A stretch of 64,000 bases of DNA from Vibrio rumoiensis 1S-45 (GTDB lineage Bacteria > Pseudomonadota > Gammaproteobacteria > Enterobacterales > Vibrionaceae), in the NCBI RefSeq assembly GCF_000286955.2, contig NZ_AJYK02000061.1, forward strand, positions 26,785 to 90,784, read 5' to 3'. A program made the position numbers and the translations under genes. Of the stretch, positions 1 to 8,859 are shown in pieces. Position 1 is the first letter of the stretch. Every line of letters begins with the position of its first letter. Under the pieces are notes generated by a model, which saw nothing but the letters and a program-made list of their open reading frames with translations, searched no databases and had not been told where the DNA came from.

Positions 1-1691
1 AATCGTATTTAGATAAGAGCTTATCTGCCGCCAGAGCAATTAGCCAAGTCAGTGCATTAACGTATCAAGATCAACGATTTTATGTCGGTGATCAGCCCGT
101 TTATTTTTTAGGGGTGCATGTGAATGATCTCAGCTTTCATTCTAAATTTGATATGGAAAATGATTTATTTAGTTTGCGAGGAAAAGCCGATTCCATTTCC
201 TTAAGATTGCGATTTTCCGATCAAACTTTGCATCTTGAAAATCGACCAAAACAAGATATCGAACGGTTAATTTTTGATTTTTGCGAACAAATGAGAGTTG
301 AACGATTATCTCCTGACTCTCTACCCGGAATGAAAACCAATTTGCGCAATAACTTCTTTTATTGGTGTCAATATCAGCATCAAAATGGCTTTACTGAAAC
401 GCGTATTGGTATGCTTCTTTTCACTTGTTTATTGGTACTCCGGTCACGATTATTTGGCGAAGCGGTTCACCATAATTTTGAAGATCTTATCGAATCAACT
501 CGCGCCGGTATTGTCGCCTTGATTGGACATGAGCTTCGAACCTTGCCTAAATGCCGCCTTAACCAAAGCGAATATTCAACTCATGCGCGTGAATTAGCTC
601 TAAAAATACATCGGATGGTCGATGAACAACAAGCCCTTCAAGCAGATCAATCTCAAAATAAATTTGAAGAAGATATAAAAATACTCAGCCAACTTGCGCT
701 TATTGTGGATGACGATATTGAGCCAAGTGATTTGGAAATCTCATCGTCCCGCCAGAATAAACCCATTGCCGAGTCTCAAGACCAATATCGAATCTTCACA
801 CAAGAATTCGACCAAGTCATTCAAGCTCAAGCACTGGTGCGAGACGCTCAATTAGATACCTTTCGGCTCTCATTAAATCATTCACTTACCCAGCAACATA
901 TCAATCAATATCGTTTAGCATCAATACTATCTCATACGGTAAAAACCCTTGAAAATACTGGCCATGTTTATCAACAGGAAGAAGGCACCATTGATGGAAA
1001 GTCGCTCCATCAACTGATCACAAGCCCAATGAAACGACAGTTATTTTATCAACCGTCCCTTCGCCCGGTGAATCATTGCTCGATCTCTTTTTTACTCGAT
1101 TGTTCAGGCTCAATGCAAAAGCATGCTTCAAGAACCGCTATGCTTATGGACACCCTCTTAACCGCGACAGGCTTATCACATATACCATGTGAAATTCTTG
1201 GATTTACCACGAGCCACTGGAATGGTGGAAAATCTTATCAATCATGGTTGAAGAAAAAACCCTCGAACCCCGGCAGATTGAATGATGTGCGGCATATTAT
1301 TTTCAAAGCAGAAAATACACATTGGCGTAAGGCCAAACGATCCATTGCGGCGTTAATGAAGGCCGATATTTTTAAAGAAGGCATTGATGGTGAAGCGGTT
1401 AACTGGGCATGCCAGCGTTTAAAAAGCCAAACCGCTGAGCGAAAAATTCTCGTAGTCCTTTCAGACGGATGCCCAATGGATACCGCCACCAATACCAGCA
1501 ATCACCATCTGTATCTAGATAATCATCTAAGGCGAACCATTGCACATTGGAAACAAAATGAATCGATAGAAATTTATGGGGTTGGAATTGGCATTGATCT
1601 CTCTTCTTACTATGCTAAGAATATCATTATCGATGATCACGAAAATGACATATTCAATGTCTGTCGTCACATCATTGGATTATTCAAATAA
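1..1691 (+). CDS. CobT-like VWA-domain protein, 5'-truncated by window edge
   Basis: The reading frame is open from position 3 with no stop, so the GTG at 114 is probably internal and the true start lies outside the window. The C-terminal third (from about 1075) is a von Willebrand A domain: a MIDAS motif DCSGSM lies at 1098-1115 and a later LSDG motif follows. The middle carries an EEG..D stretch before the VWA domain, as in the CobT subunit of aerobic cobaltochelatase. CobT normally works with a MoxR-like AAA+ partner, CobS, which would be expected just upstream, outside the window. In Vibrio such pairs occur without the aerobic cobalamin pathway, so the metal or client is unknown. Homology is fairly sure; function is open. 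Confidence 0.75.
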   Translation, partial: SYLDKSLSAARAISQVSALTYQDQRFYVGDQPVYFLGVHVNDLSFHSKFDMENDLFSLRGKADSISLRLRFSDQTLHLENRPKQDIERLIFDFCEQMRVERLSPDSLPGMKTNLRNNFFYWCQYQHQNGFTETRIGMLLFTCLLVLRSRLFGEAVHHNFEDLIESTRAGIVALIGHELRTLPKCRLNQSEYSTHARELALKIHRMVDEQQALQADQSQNKFEEDIKILSQLALIVDDDIEPSDLEISSSRQNKPIAESQDQYRIFTQEFDQVIQAQALVRDAQLDTFRLSLNHSLTQQHINQYRLASILSHTVKTLENTGHVYQQEEGTIDGKSLHQLITSPMKRQLFYQPSLRPVNHCSISFLLDCSGSMQKHASRTAMLMDTLLTATGLSHIPCEILGFTTSHWNGGKSYQSWLKKKPSNPGRLNDVRHIIFKAENTHWRKAKRSIAALMKADIFKEGIDGEAVNWACQRLKSQTAERKILVVLSDGCPMDTATNTSNHHLYLDNHLRRTIAHWKQNESIEIYGVGIGIDLSSYYAKNIIIDDHENDIFNVCRHIIGLFK

Positions 1692-1731
1692 TTCCCTGCC
1701 ATACCAATAACATTCACTACACTAATATCTT

Positions 1732-1771
1732 CTGTCATCTATGTTTCAAATTACTGTAACACAACTGTCAT
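1732..1771 (+). promoter_or_regulatory. PhoB box (four 11-bp-spaced half-sites) for pstS
   Basis: Heptamers begin at 1732 (CTGTCAT), 1743 (GTTTCAA), 1754 (CTGTAAC) and 1765 (CTGTCAT), each separated by 4 bp. This is the 11-bp direct-repeat geometry of PhoB sites; units 1, 3 and 4 fit the CTGTNAT-type consensus well and unit 2 is weak. A possible -10 (TAGAGT) lies at 1782-1787, where PhoB-activated promoters place it. It predicts induction of pstSCAB by phosphate limitation. Confidence 0.85.
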
Positions 1772-1840
1772 ATTTCAACCCTAGAGTGGCACTCGTCAAC
1801 TGAACAACTTAACGGCATGAAGCCACTAAAGGATAAAGGT

Positions 1841-2662
1841 ATGAAAAAGACAGTAATAAGCACTCTAGCAATTCTTGGCGCACTTAGCGTAAACCCAGTA
1901 TCAGCCAAAGAAACCATTTCTGCGGTAGGTTCAAGTAGTGTCACGCCATTGATGGAAGTGTTTGCTGAAACTTACATGAAATCAAACTCAGATGTATTTA
2001 TCGAAGTTCAAGGTCCGGGCTCTTCTGCAGGTATTAAAGCTGCGAAGAATAACTCTGCCGACTTAGGTATGTCTTCTCGTGATTTAAAAGCAGAAGAAAA
2101 AGAGCCAACACTTAAGGAAGAAGTGGTTGCTCGTGACGGTATCGCTATCGTCGTTAACCCTAAAAACACGCTTAAAGGTTTAACTTCAGAGCAAGTCACA
2201 AAAATCTACAAAGGCGAAATCAATAACTGGAAAGAAGTGGGTGGTGAAGACAAGCCAATCGTTGCGATTACTCGTGATACCGCATCTGGTACTCGCGGTG
2301 CATTTGAAGACATCATGGGTCTAAAAATGAAAGTAAACGATATTAAAGTATCGGCTATCTCTCAACGTGCTCAAGTAGCAAACGGTAACGGTGGTTTAAA
2401 AACCATGGTAGCAAGCAACCCATATGCGATCGGTTACATTTCTTTAGGTACTGTGGATAACACAGTTCACCCTCTTGCGATTGATGGTGTTGAAGCAAGT
2501 GTTGCGAACGTTAAGAACAGCACTTATAAAGTCGCTCGTCCTTTCCTAGTGCTTTACCACGAAGGTAAACCTACGCCAACGACACAGAAATTCCTAGATT
2601 GGATGCTAACTAAAGATGCACAAAAACTAGTCTCTGGACAAGGTTACATCGATATCCACTAA
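1841..2662 (+). CDS. pstS: Phosphate ABC transporter periplasmic binding protein PstS
   Basis: The protein binds phosphate in the periplasm and delivers it to PstCA. I chose the ATG at 1841 (273 aa) because AAAGGATAAAGG precedes it and a Sec signal peptide (MKKTVISTLAILG...VSA) follows directly; the ATG at 1817 would add eight residues ahead of the signal. The mature protein starts with the PstS-type segment SAVGSSSVTPLMEVF and has the PGSSAG and RDTASGTRGAFE phosphate-loop segments. It is the first gene of pstSCAB, behind a PhoB box. A short hairpin follows the stop, which would favour a higher level of pstS than of the downstream genes. Confidence 0.96.
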   Translation: MKKTVISTLAILGALSVNPVSAKETISAVGSSSVTPLMEVFAETYMKSNSDVFIEVQGPGSSAGIKAAKNNSADLGMSSRDLKAEEKEPTLKEEVVARDGIAIVVNPKNTLKGLTSEQVTKIYKGEINNWKEVGGEDKPIVAITRDTASGTRGAFEDIMGLKMKVNDIKVSAISQRAQVANGNGGLKTMVASNPYAIGYISLGTVDNTVHPLAIDGVEASVANVKNSTYKVARPFLVLYHEGKPTPTTQKFLDWMLTKDAQKLVSGQGYIDIH

Positions 2663-2680
2663 GTAAGACATTTTATTATT

Positions 2681-2702
2681 GCTCAGCTCGCAAGGGCTGA
2701 GC
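2681..2702 (+). terminator. Hairpin after pstS (partial terminator or processing stem)
   Basis: A 7-bp stem pairs GCTCAGC (2681-2687) with GCTGAGC (2696-2702), and TTATTT follows. The U-tract is interrupted, so it probably attenuates or stabilises rather than fully terminating before pstC. Confidence 0.5.
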
Positions 2703-2766
2703 TTATTTCCATCTCGGTATTTTTCTTGTTCATTTCACAAGAGCCATCGACATGTGAGTTTTGATT

Positions 2767-3738
2767 ATGACCATCGCCACTTATAGTGACAAAACAAGTA
2801 GTAGTGACAAGCTTATGAATAATGTCGCAAAAACTGAATCAGAAGCCGAAGTTTCCGTATCAAATGGAAACCTACGCCAGAAAAAAGGCATCGACTGGAA
2901 AGAGAAGATTTTCCATGCGTTGTTTTTTGGCAGTGCCATTATCGGCATTGTATCCCTTGCTCTTATCGCCTACTTCATCATTGCCGAAAGTATTCCAGCG
3001 TTTCAAGCCGTTGGTGTCTCTGGCATTGTTTTAGGTGATAACTGGCTTCCACCTGCGTTGTATGGTGTTTACACCATGATCATCGCATCCATAGTGTCTA
3101 CATTTGGTGCGGTTATTATTGGTGTACCTGTTGGACTGCTCACCGCCATTTTTATCGCAGAGATTGCACCAAAACGTATTGCTGATGTGATCCGTCCTGC
3201 GGTTGAATTGCTCGCCGGTATTCCTTCTGTGGTTTATGGCTTCTTTGGTTTGGTCATCATTGTTCCTTTAATTCAACAAATCTTCAATGTACCAGCCGGT
3301 AACACCATTTTAGCCGGTATTATTGTGCTAGGTGTGATGATTCTACCAACCGTAATTACCGTCTCTGAAACGTCTATTCGCGCCGTTCCTCGTGCTTACA
3401 AAGAGGCATCTCTAGCATTAGGGGCATCAACGACGTTTACCATTTTTAAAGTGCTCGTTCCTGCCGCTCGATCTGGGATCATGACAGGGGTAATTTTAGG
3501 AATTGCTCGCGCATTAGGTGAAACCATGGCCATTATTATGGTGATGGGTAATGCACCCGCCATGCCAGAAGGCATCCTAGATTCTGCTCGTACCTTAACC
3601 GCCAACATTGCCATTGAAATGTCTTATGCAAGCGGTATCCACGCTAATGCGCTTTATGCAACCGGTGTGGTGTTATTGGTATTCATCATGATGTTAAACG
3701 CAGCTCTTCTGTACTTTAACCGTCAGAAAGCGAGGTAA
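2767..3738 (+). CDS. pstC: Phosphate ABC transporter permease PstC
   Basis: Inner-membrane permease subunit of the high-affinity phosphate importer, paired with PstA. The ATG at 2767 gives 323 aa, near the usual PstC length; a TTG at 2761 is in frame but less likely, and GTGAG sits about 8 nt upstream of the ATG. After a polar cytoplasmic N-terminus of about 45 residues come six predicted membrane spans, with the binding-protein-dependent EAA loop (YKEASLALGAS) in the second half. The stop overlaps an ATG of pstA, so the two are translationally close. The family assignment is firm. Confidence 0.95.
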   Translation: MTIATYSDKTSSSDKLMNNVAKTESEAEVSVSNGNLRQKKGIDWKEKIFHALFFGSAIIGIVSLALIAYFIIAESIPAFQAVGVSGIVLGDNWLPPALYGVYTMIIASIVSTFGAVIIGVPVGLLTAIFIAEIAPKRIADVIRPAVELLAGIPSVVYGFFGLVIIVPLIQQIFNVPAGNTILAGIIVLGVMILPTVITVSETSIRAVPRAYKEASLALGASTTFTIFKVLVPAARSGIMTGVILGIARALGETMAIIMVMGNAPAMPEGILDSARTLTANIAIEMSYASGIHANALYATGVVLLVFIMMLNAALLYFNRQKAR

Positions 3739-3743
3739 TGAAA

Positions 3744-4625
3744 ATGAGCACAATAAAAACGATGGATTTAGTCAAACTAAAAAAACAACGCCAACAAAAA
3801 GATTTAATGCTGAATATCTTCATTGGGGCATCAGCAGCCTTAACAGTTGGTTTCTTATTCTGGATTATTTGGTACATCCTATCCAACGGCCTACAGCATG
3901 TGGATTGGAACTTCATCACCGATGACTACACTCGCACTGGAGATGAGCATGGGATCTTCCCTATGATCATCGCGACCATTTATATGGTAATAGCGTCGAT
4001 TTCAGTCGCTGCCCCATTGGGTATTATGACGGCCATTTATTTGACCGAGTATGCCAAGCCAGGCAGTAAATTAGTCAAGGTTATCCGTTTTTGTACGGAA
4101 TCACTGGCGGGCATTCCATCGATCATCTTTGGTTTATTCGGTATGACTTTCTTTGTTGCGGTATTAGGACTTGGGTTCTCGATTCTATCTGGCGCATTAA
4201 CGCTGAGTATCTTGATCCTTCCAGTCATCATCCGTACCACAGAAGAAGCATTAATGGCGGTATCCCAAACCTATCGTGAAGGTTCTTATGGTTTAGGTGC
4301 TTCTAAAATTTACACCATCTGGCGCTTAATTTTACCAAGTGCAATGCCAGGTATTTTAACGTCGGTCATTCTGAGTATTGGTCGTGTCATTGGTGAATCT
4401 GCCCCGGTGTTCTTAACCGCAGGTATGGTTGCGCGTATTCCTGAATCCGTTCTAGATTCAGGTCGTACCCTCACCGTTCACCTTTATAAACTCACGACAG
4501 AGCTGTTCAGTGTTGAGGAATGGAATCAAGCCTATGGTACTGCCACCGTATTGATTGTACTGGTTCTGATCATCAACATGCTAACAAAGTTCATTGGTAG
4601 CCGCTTTAACCGAGCCAGTTACTAA
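3744..4625 (+). CDS. pstA: Phosphate ABC transporter permease PstA
   Basis: Second permease subunit of the phosphate importer, 293 aa from the ATG at 3744. An ATG at 3738 overlaps the pstC stop, but the ribosome site AGCGAGG at 3729-3735 is spaced 8 nt from 3744 and only 2 nt from 3738, so the later start is preferred. It has six predicted membrane spans and the EAA loop (YREGSYGLGAS). A non-coding gap of 136 bp separates it from pstB, with no clear hairpin or ORF. Confidence 0.95.
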   Translation: MSTIKTMDLVKLKKQRQQKDLMLNIFIGASAALTVGFLFWIIWYILSNGLQHVDWNFITDDYTRTGDEHGIFPMIIATIYMVIASISVAAPLGIMTAIYLTEYAKPGSKLVKVIRFCTESLAGIPSIIFGLFGMTFFVAVLGLGFSILSGALTLSILILPVIIRTTEEALMAVSQTYREGSYGLGASKIYTIWRLILPSAMPGILTSVILSIGRVIGESAPVFLTAGMVARIPESVLDSGRTLTVHLYKLTTELFSVEEWNQAYGTATVLIVLVLIINMLTKFIGSRFNRASY

Positions 4626-4761
4626 ACGCTTACAACAAAACGTTAGCAACACAACACTTAACGACATTACTGACTATGACAGAGCGGCAATTGGATTCAT
4701 CGATGGCTACCCATTAATTGTAGCGATGACCAAGCGGCTCCGACGATAAAGAGATATTAAA

Positions 4762-5511
4762 ATGAATAAATTCAACATTGAAAACCTAGATTTGTACTAC
4801 GGCGACAACCAAGCTCTAAAAAGCATTAATTTGCCTATTCCACAAAAGAAAGTGACCGCTCTTATTGGCCCTTCAGGTTGTGGTAAATCAACGCTGCTTC
4901 GTTGTTTAAACCGCATGAATGACTTAATTGCTGGGGTAAAAATCACCGGTAAAGTCACTATGGATGAACACGATATTTACGGCAATATTGATGTGTCTGA
5001 TTTGCGTATCAAAGTTGGTATGGTATTCCAAAAGCCGAACCCATTCCCAATGAGTATTTATGAAAACGTGGCTTACGGCTTACGTGCTCAAGGCATTAAA
5101 GATAAAAAACACATCGACTCAGTGGTAGAGAAATCGCTACGTGGCGCCGCACTTTGGGATGAAGTGAAAGATCGCTTAAAGTCTCACGCGTTTGGTTTAT
5201 CAGGTGGTCAACAACAACGTTTATGTATTGCACGTACCATTGCGATGCAACCGGATGTGATTTTAATGGATGAGCCTACCTCAGCACTTGATCCAATCGC
5301 AACACATAAAATTGAAGATCTCATGGAATCTCTAAAGAAAGAGTTCACCATAGTGATCGTCACCCACTCCATGCAGCAAGCCCGTCGTATTTCCGACCGT
5401 ACCGCTTTCTTCTTAATGGGTGAATTAGTGGAACATAACGACACGCAAACTATCTTTAATAACCCGCAAGATGACCGTACACAAGGTTATGTAAACGGTG
5501 ACTTCGGTTAA
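4762..5511 (+). CDS. pstB: Phosphate ABC transporter ATP-binding protein PstB
   Basis: Cytoplasmic ATPase of the phosphate importer, 249 aa. Walker [10 protein letters not shown] lies at about residues 36-44, the signature [14 protein letters not shown] near 153 and Walker [14 protein letters not shown] near 173; the family's fused [14 protein letters not shown] segment is intact. The start has AAAGAGAT as ribosome site. The operon ends here with a terminator and has no phoU, unlike pstSCAB-phoU of E. coli. In Vibrio one of two pst sets lacks phoU, so a second pst-phoU locus elsewhere in the genome is expected. Confidence 0.96.
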   Translation: MNKFNIENLDLYYGDNQALKSINLPIPQKKVTALIGPSGCGKSTLLRCLNRMNDLIAGVKITGKVTMDEHDIYGNIDVSDLRIKVGMVFQKPNPFPMSIYENVAYGLRAQGIKDKKHIDSVVEKSLRGAALWDEVKDRLKSHAFGLSGGQQQRLCIARTIAMQPDVILMDEPTSALDPIATHKIEDLMESLKKEFTIVIVTHSMQQARRISDRTAFFLMGELVEHNDTQTIFNNPQDDRTQGYVNGDFG

Positions 5512-5551
5512 TCAACATCAAAGAATAACTATAAAAAGCGATGAAACTTTT

Positions 5552-5574
5552 GCCCCTTACTGAGGGGCTTTTTT
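5552..5574 (+). terminator. Rho-independent terminator of pstSCAB
   Basis: GCCCCT (5552-5557) pairs with AGGGGC (5563-5568) across a 5-nt loop, followed by six T. Confidence 0.9.
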
Positions 5575-5597
5575 GGTTTGATTTTCCAATTAAAAAA

Positions 5598-6155
5598 CTA
5601 TCGCATCTTCAAATTAGAAATAAAGTGTAATTCGTAGGAAAGCACCCGGTTATTCACCACCACTTCTTCATGAGTTAAATCCATATCTTTAAAAAGGAAA
5701 TTGCTGTACTTTACAAACAAGAAATAGAAAACAGACATAGAAATACCAGTCTGATAATGACTATCTACTATTTTCATTCTAAATTGGTGTAAGTCATCAT
5801 TGTCGCGAGCAACAAAATAATACAACGAAGGAATTTTAGGGTTATCTTTCGTTAAACGTAACGCTTCAGAATTTGCAGGGCCGCAGAAAGAGCAGTACAC
5901 AATAAGCTTAGATCTTCACTTGAATACGACGCCACATCACCACGCCCCATCAATACGCCATCATGGGTATCAATCTCGCCTGAACGCAGCGTTTTACGGT
6001 TAGCAAACTCCATTGTACTTGCGTTGGTAATGATATTATCTAAGCACTTACTGACATTGTCTGGCTTTTCATTAAGAGGATTGTATTGATCAGTAAGACA
6101 ATCATGGTGAACGGAAGTAAATTAATACAAAAAAACACCATAAAAACATCTTCAT
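5598..6155 (-). pseudogene. Frameshifted small membrane-anchored protein gene
   Basis: Read on the minus strand, three frames each carry protein-like sequence in succession. From the ATG at 6155 or 6141 comes a hydrophobic anchor (LLPFTMIVLLINTIL). A second frame reads PLNEKPDNVSKCLDNII through GVLMGRGDVASYSSEDLSL. A third, open to the stop at 5598, reads VYCSFCGPANSEALRL to FISNLKMR. Joined, these would make one protein of roughly 180 residues with a single N-terminal membrane span. The frame changes fall near a 7-T run (A7 on the plus strand, 6129-6135), near 6080 and near 5900. I do not recognise the family. It may be a decayed gene or hold sequencing indels; the intact 100-codon 3' part alone has only a GTG start and is unlikely to be the real gene. 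Confidence 0.5.
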
Positions 6156-6199
6156 TTACATTCTCTTGTAGGTTTAGGCGTAGGGTCACCCAAGTAGCG

Positions 6200-6829
6200 T
6201 TATGCACCCAAAGCATCTAAATATAAGACCGTAGCTGCCGTTCTAGAAGGCACTTTCAGCTTTTTCAGTAAACTTTTCATGTGTACTTTTACTGTCGATT
6301 CTGAAATAAACAAGTGGTCAGCAATTTGCTTATTACGGTAACCCTTTGCGACTTCTTTCAAAATCTGCATTTCTCGATCAGTGAGTTGATCAAGTACATT
6401 TTCTTTGTCGCCTCTCGTGGCTAAATATTCTTTCACCACATCACTGTATACTTTCTCTCCTTGCTGAGCTTGTTTTAACAATGCGATTAAATCATCCGGT
6501 TCCGTATCTTTTAGTAAATAACCGTCCGCACCAGCTTTAACTAACGTATCAATATCCAGAGAGCTGTCTGAAACGGTTAGAATAATAATCTGGCTATCAA
6601 TCCCTTCTTTACGCAACGCTTTTAAAGTATCAAGCCCAGACATGCCTTTCATATTCAAATCAAGCAAAATCATATCGGGTTGCAGTTCATGAGCAAGCGC
6701 AATTGCTTCCACTCCATTACTAGCTTCACCGACAATATCAACACAATCTTCTAAACTGAGTAACTGACCAATGCCTCTACGAATTAGGGGATGATCATCA
6801 ACCAACAGAATTTTATTTACTGTCATCAT
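6200..6829 (-). CDS. narP: Nitrate/nitrite response regulator NarP
   Basis: Two-component response regulator of the NarL/FixJ class, 209 aa. The receiver domain has the acidic pair DD at residues 11-12 and phospho-acceptor Asp near 57 (ILLDLN), the switch Thr (ILTVSDS) and Lys (YLLKD); a LuxR-type helix-turn-helix (LTDREMQILKEVAKG...VKVHMKSLLKKL) follows. The start at 6829 has AAGGA six nt upstream and lies inside the end of narQ, so the two are translationally coupled. It resembles NarP more than NarL and is divergent from napFDABC, whose upstream region holds a NarP-type 7-2-7 site. Confidence 0.93.
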   Translation of the reverse strand: MMTVNKILLVDDHPLIRRGIGQLLSLEDCVDIVGEASNGVEAIALAHELQPDMILLDLNMKGMSGLDTLKALRKEGIDSQIIILTVSDSSLDIDTLVKAGADGYLLKDTEPDDLIALLKQAQQGEKVYSDVVKEYLATRGDKENVLDQLTDREMQILKEVAKGYRNKQIADHLFISESTVKVHMKSLLKKLKVPSRTAATVLYLDALGA

Positions 6830-8561
6830 GCTTTTCCTTTGTATCAATATTCATCGTTAACGTTACTTGGCTGCCTTCTCCTAATTGAGAGAAGAAATAA
6901 CATTGAGCTTCTAACCGTGAAGCGCGCTCTTGCATAATACCTAATCCATAATGATTAAGTTTAGATTCACTTGGATCAAATCCAACCCCATCATCATTAA
7001 TACTCACCATTATATGCCTTTGTTGAACATAACACTTAACTTGAATGGTATTCGCACTGGCATGCTTAATCGCATTTAATACAGCTTCACGAATAAATTG
7101 TAAAAGGTGTACTTGCTGTTGGGCGTCTAATTCGATTGAAAGTAATTGATTATCCACCAGCAAGTTGGTATTCGTTTGCGCTTTGAGTGGCTTCAACATT
7201 TGTTGTAAAGCCTCACCAAAATCGGCCTCTTCAATTTGCAGTCGAAACGTGCTGAGCAATTCTCTCAATTGAGTATACGCTTGCGCCAACACCTCATCGA
7301 CTTCCTGGATAATATCGGTAGCAACCAAGCAACGCTGCTGACAAATATCTTTATTCAAGTTACGTTTGAGTAATGTAATTTGGATTTTCAAATAAGACAA
7401 AGACTGAGCGAGCGAATCGTGAAGCTCACGGGCAATTGTGCCCCGCTCTTCCATTAAAATAAGTTGCTCGGTTTGTTTTTGATTATGGTTAAAGAAAAGC
7501 GCGCGAGCGATAATGCGCCCCAAACTCTCCATCACTTTCCATTCAGGGTTATTTTGTTGCTGCCATTTCAACTCCCCCAGCTGCATACCACCTTCTTCTA
7601 ATGAATAGGAAGACCAAGGTAAGTCATGCTCGGTACCGGCCAACAATTCGATATGACCACCACCTTTTTCTTTAATCCATAATTGGCAAGCAACCACCCC
7701 ATCAATATGCTCAAAATCATTTAATACATGTTGGAAATCTTGAACGTTTAAGCGAGCACTTGATAACGATTTCGAGCAGTTATACAAGATTTTTAACGCA
7801 TTATTCGCTTGCTGTAATTCAGCCGTTTTTTTATCGACAGCTTGCTCCAAATCTTGATATAAAACCGCCAATTCTTTCGCCATGCTCTTATAGGATAAAG
7901 CCAACACATCTAATTCAGTATCGTTGTTAATATTTAATTGAATATCAAATTGGCGATATTGGATCTTCTGGCTCGCCTCCACAAGTTGAGCGAGTGGTTT
8001 CACTACTTTATTTTGAGCAAAACGGACTATCAGAATCGTGATCAGAAAAATCAAACCCAAACAAATGCCACCAACCCAAGCCAACATTTTTAATTTATTT
8101 TCGGAAAAATGCTGTAGAGCTAAAACGAATTGATCTATTTGTTGTACCACACCTTCGACTTGGTCTAGGTAGTCATGCTTATTTTGTGATTGCAGTTGCT
8201 CAGACAATGTCCCCCACCGTTCAAGTATCGATTGATACTGTTGCTTGATCCCAGCAGGCACTAGCACATTATCCAACGAGGCCATAACCGGTGAGCGTAA
8301 AGATTCATCGAAGTTAGCGATGTGATTCACCAGTTGGGGAGATTTCACCTGCACATCGTATGCTAAGCGATAACTTTGCATTCTTAACGAACCAGCGACG
8401 TTCACCACTTCAGCATCTTTTAAACTATAAGATAAGGTTAATAATGAGACTCCAATCGTCAATACTGCCAAAACCAAAATAGAGGTGAGCCCTTTCGCTA
8501 TCGTCGAGGCGATTGGTTTTTTCGGAGTAGAAAATCGATTTGATTTTAGAGTTACATTCAC
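6813..8561 (-). CDS. narQ: Nitrate/nitrite sensor histidine kinase NarQ
   Basis: Membrane sensor kinase, 582 aa. Membrane span 1 is about residues 20-48 and span 2 about 158-182, with a periplasmic sensor domain between them. The nitrate-binding P-box (NVAGSLRMQSYRLAYDV) follows the first span. A HAMP domain and a signalling helix lead to the HisKA_3 phospho-acceptor ARELHDS (His near 381) and an HATPase_c domain with N-box VLNAIKHA and G-box DDGVGFD and GLGIMQERA. It phosphorylates NarP, encoded 3' with a 17-bp overlap. The stretch upstream is the shared narQ-napF control region. Confidence 0.94.
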   Translation of the reverse strand: MNVTLKSNRFSTPKKPIASTIAKGLTSILVLAVLTIGVSLLTLSYSLKDAEVVNVAGSLRMQSYRLAYDVQVKSPQLVNHIANFDESLRSPVMASLDNVLVPAGIKQQYQSILERWGTLSEQLQSQNKHDYLDQVEGVVQQIDQFVLALQHFSENKLKMLAWVGGICLGLIFLITILIVRFAQNKVVKPLAQLVEASQKIQYRQFDIQLNINNDTELDVLALSYKSMAKELAVLYQDLEQAVDKKTAELQQANNALKILYNCSKSLSSARLNVQDFQHVLNDFEHIDGVVACQLWIKEKGGGHIELLAGTEHDLPWSSYSLEEGGMQLGELKWQQQNNPEWKVMESLGRIIARALFFNHNQKQTEQLILMEERGTIARELHDSLAQSLSYLKIQITLLKRNLNKDICQQRCLVATDIIQEVDEVLAQAYTQLRELLSTFRLQIEEADFGEALQQMLKPLKAQTNTNLLVDNQLLSIELDAQQQVHLLQFIREAVLNAIKHASANTIQVKCYVQQRHIMVSINDDGVGFDPSESKLNHYGLGIMQERASRLEAQCYFFSQLGEGSQVTLTMNIDTKEKHDDSK

Positions 8562-8681
8562 TTGATCACCATTATGAAACGCTTCTGCGAATCCATCTCC
8601 ATTTGCTCATTCATTTTTGTCACTCAAAACCAATGTTACTTGAAGCAATCTAAAATGTGTGAGGTTTGTATGATTATTTAA

Positions 8682-8695
8682 TTGATCTAAAACAA
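8682..8695 (+). promoter_or_regulatory. FNR-like site upstream of napF
   Basis: TTGAT-N4-AACAA differs by one base from the FNR consensus TTGAT-N4-ATCAA. It lies 15 bp before the NarP palindrome in the narQ-napF intergenic region, an order (FNR then NarP) also used at the E. coli nap promoter, though the centre-to-centre spacing here is about 29 bp. Confidence 0.6.
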
Positions 8696-8709
8696 GTTCA
8701 CCCACCAAT

Positions 8710-8725
8710 TACTCCTTTAGGGGTA
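8710..8725 (+). promoter_or_regulatory. NarP 7-2-7 operator for nap (and possibly narQP)
   Basis: TACTCCT-TT-AGGGGTA is an exact match to the NarL/NarP inverted heptamer TACYYMT spaced by 2 bp, the arrangement bound by NarP. It lies between the divergent narQ and napF genes. Confidence 0.85.
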
Positions 8726-8859
8726 TTTATGGTTTACCGATTAAAACTACACTTTCCATAAGGTTAATAAAGCATATAATTTGTAGGCTTTCATAACCTT
8801 TGGCTATGGAATAATTAAACTCTTGCAAGTAATAATCTATTTTCGACAAGGATTTTGGT

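Noticed and set aside
5512..6199. phoU downstream of pstB
   Set aside because: The stretch after pstB holds a terminator and a minus-strand frameshifted gene; nothing resembles PhoU.
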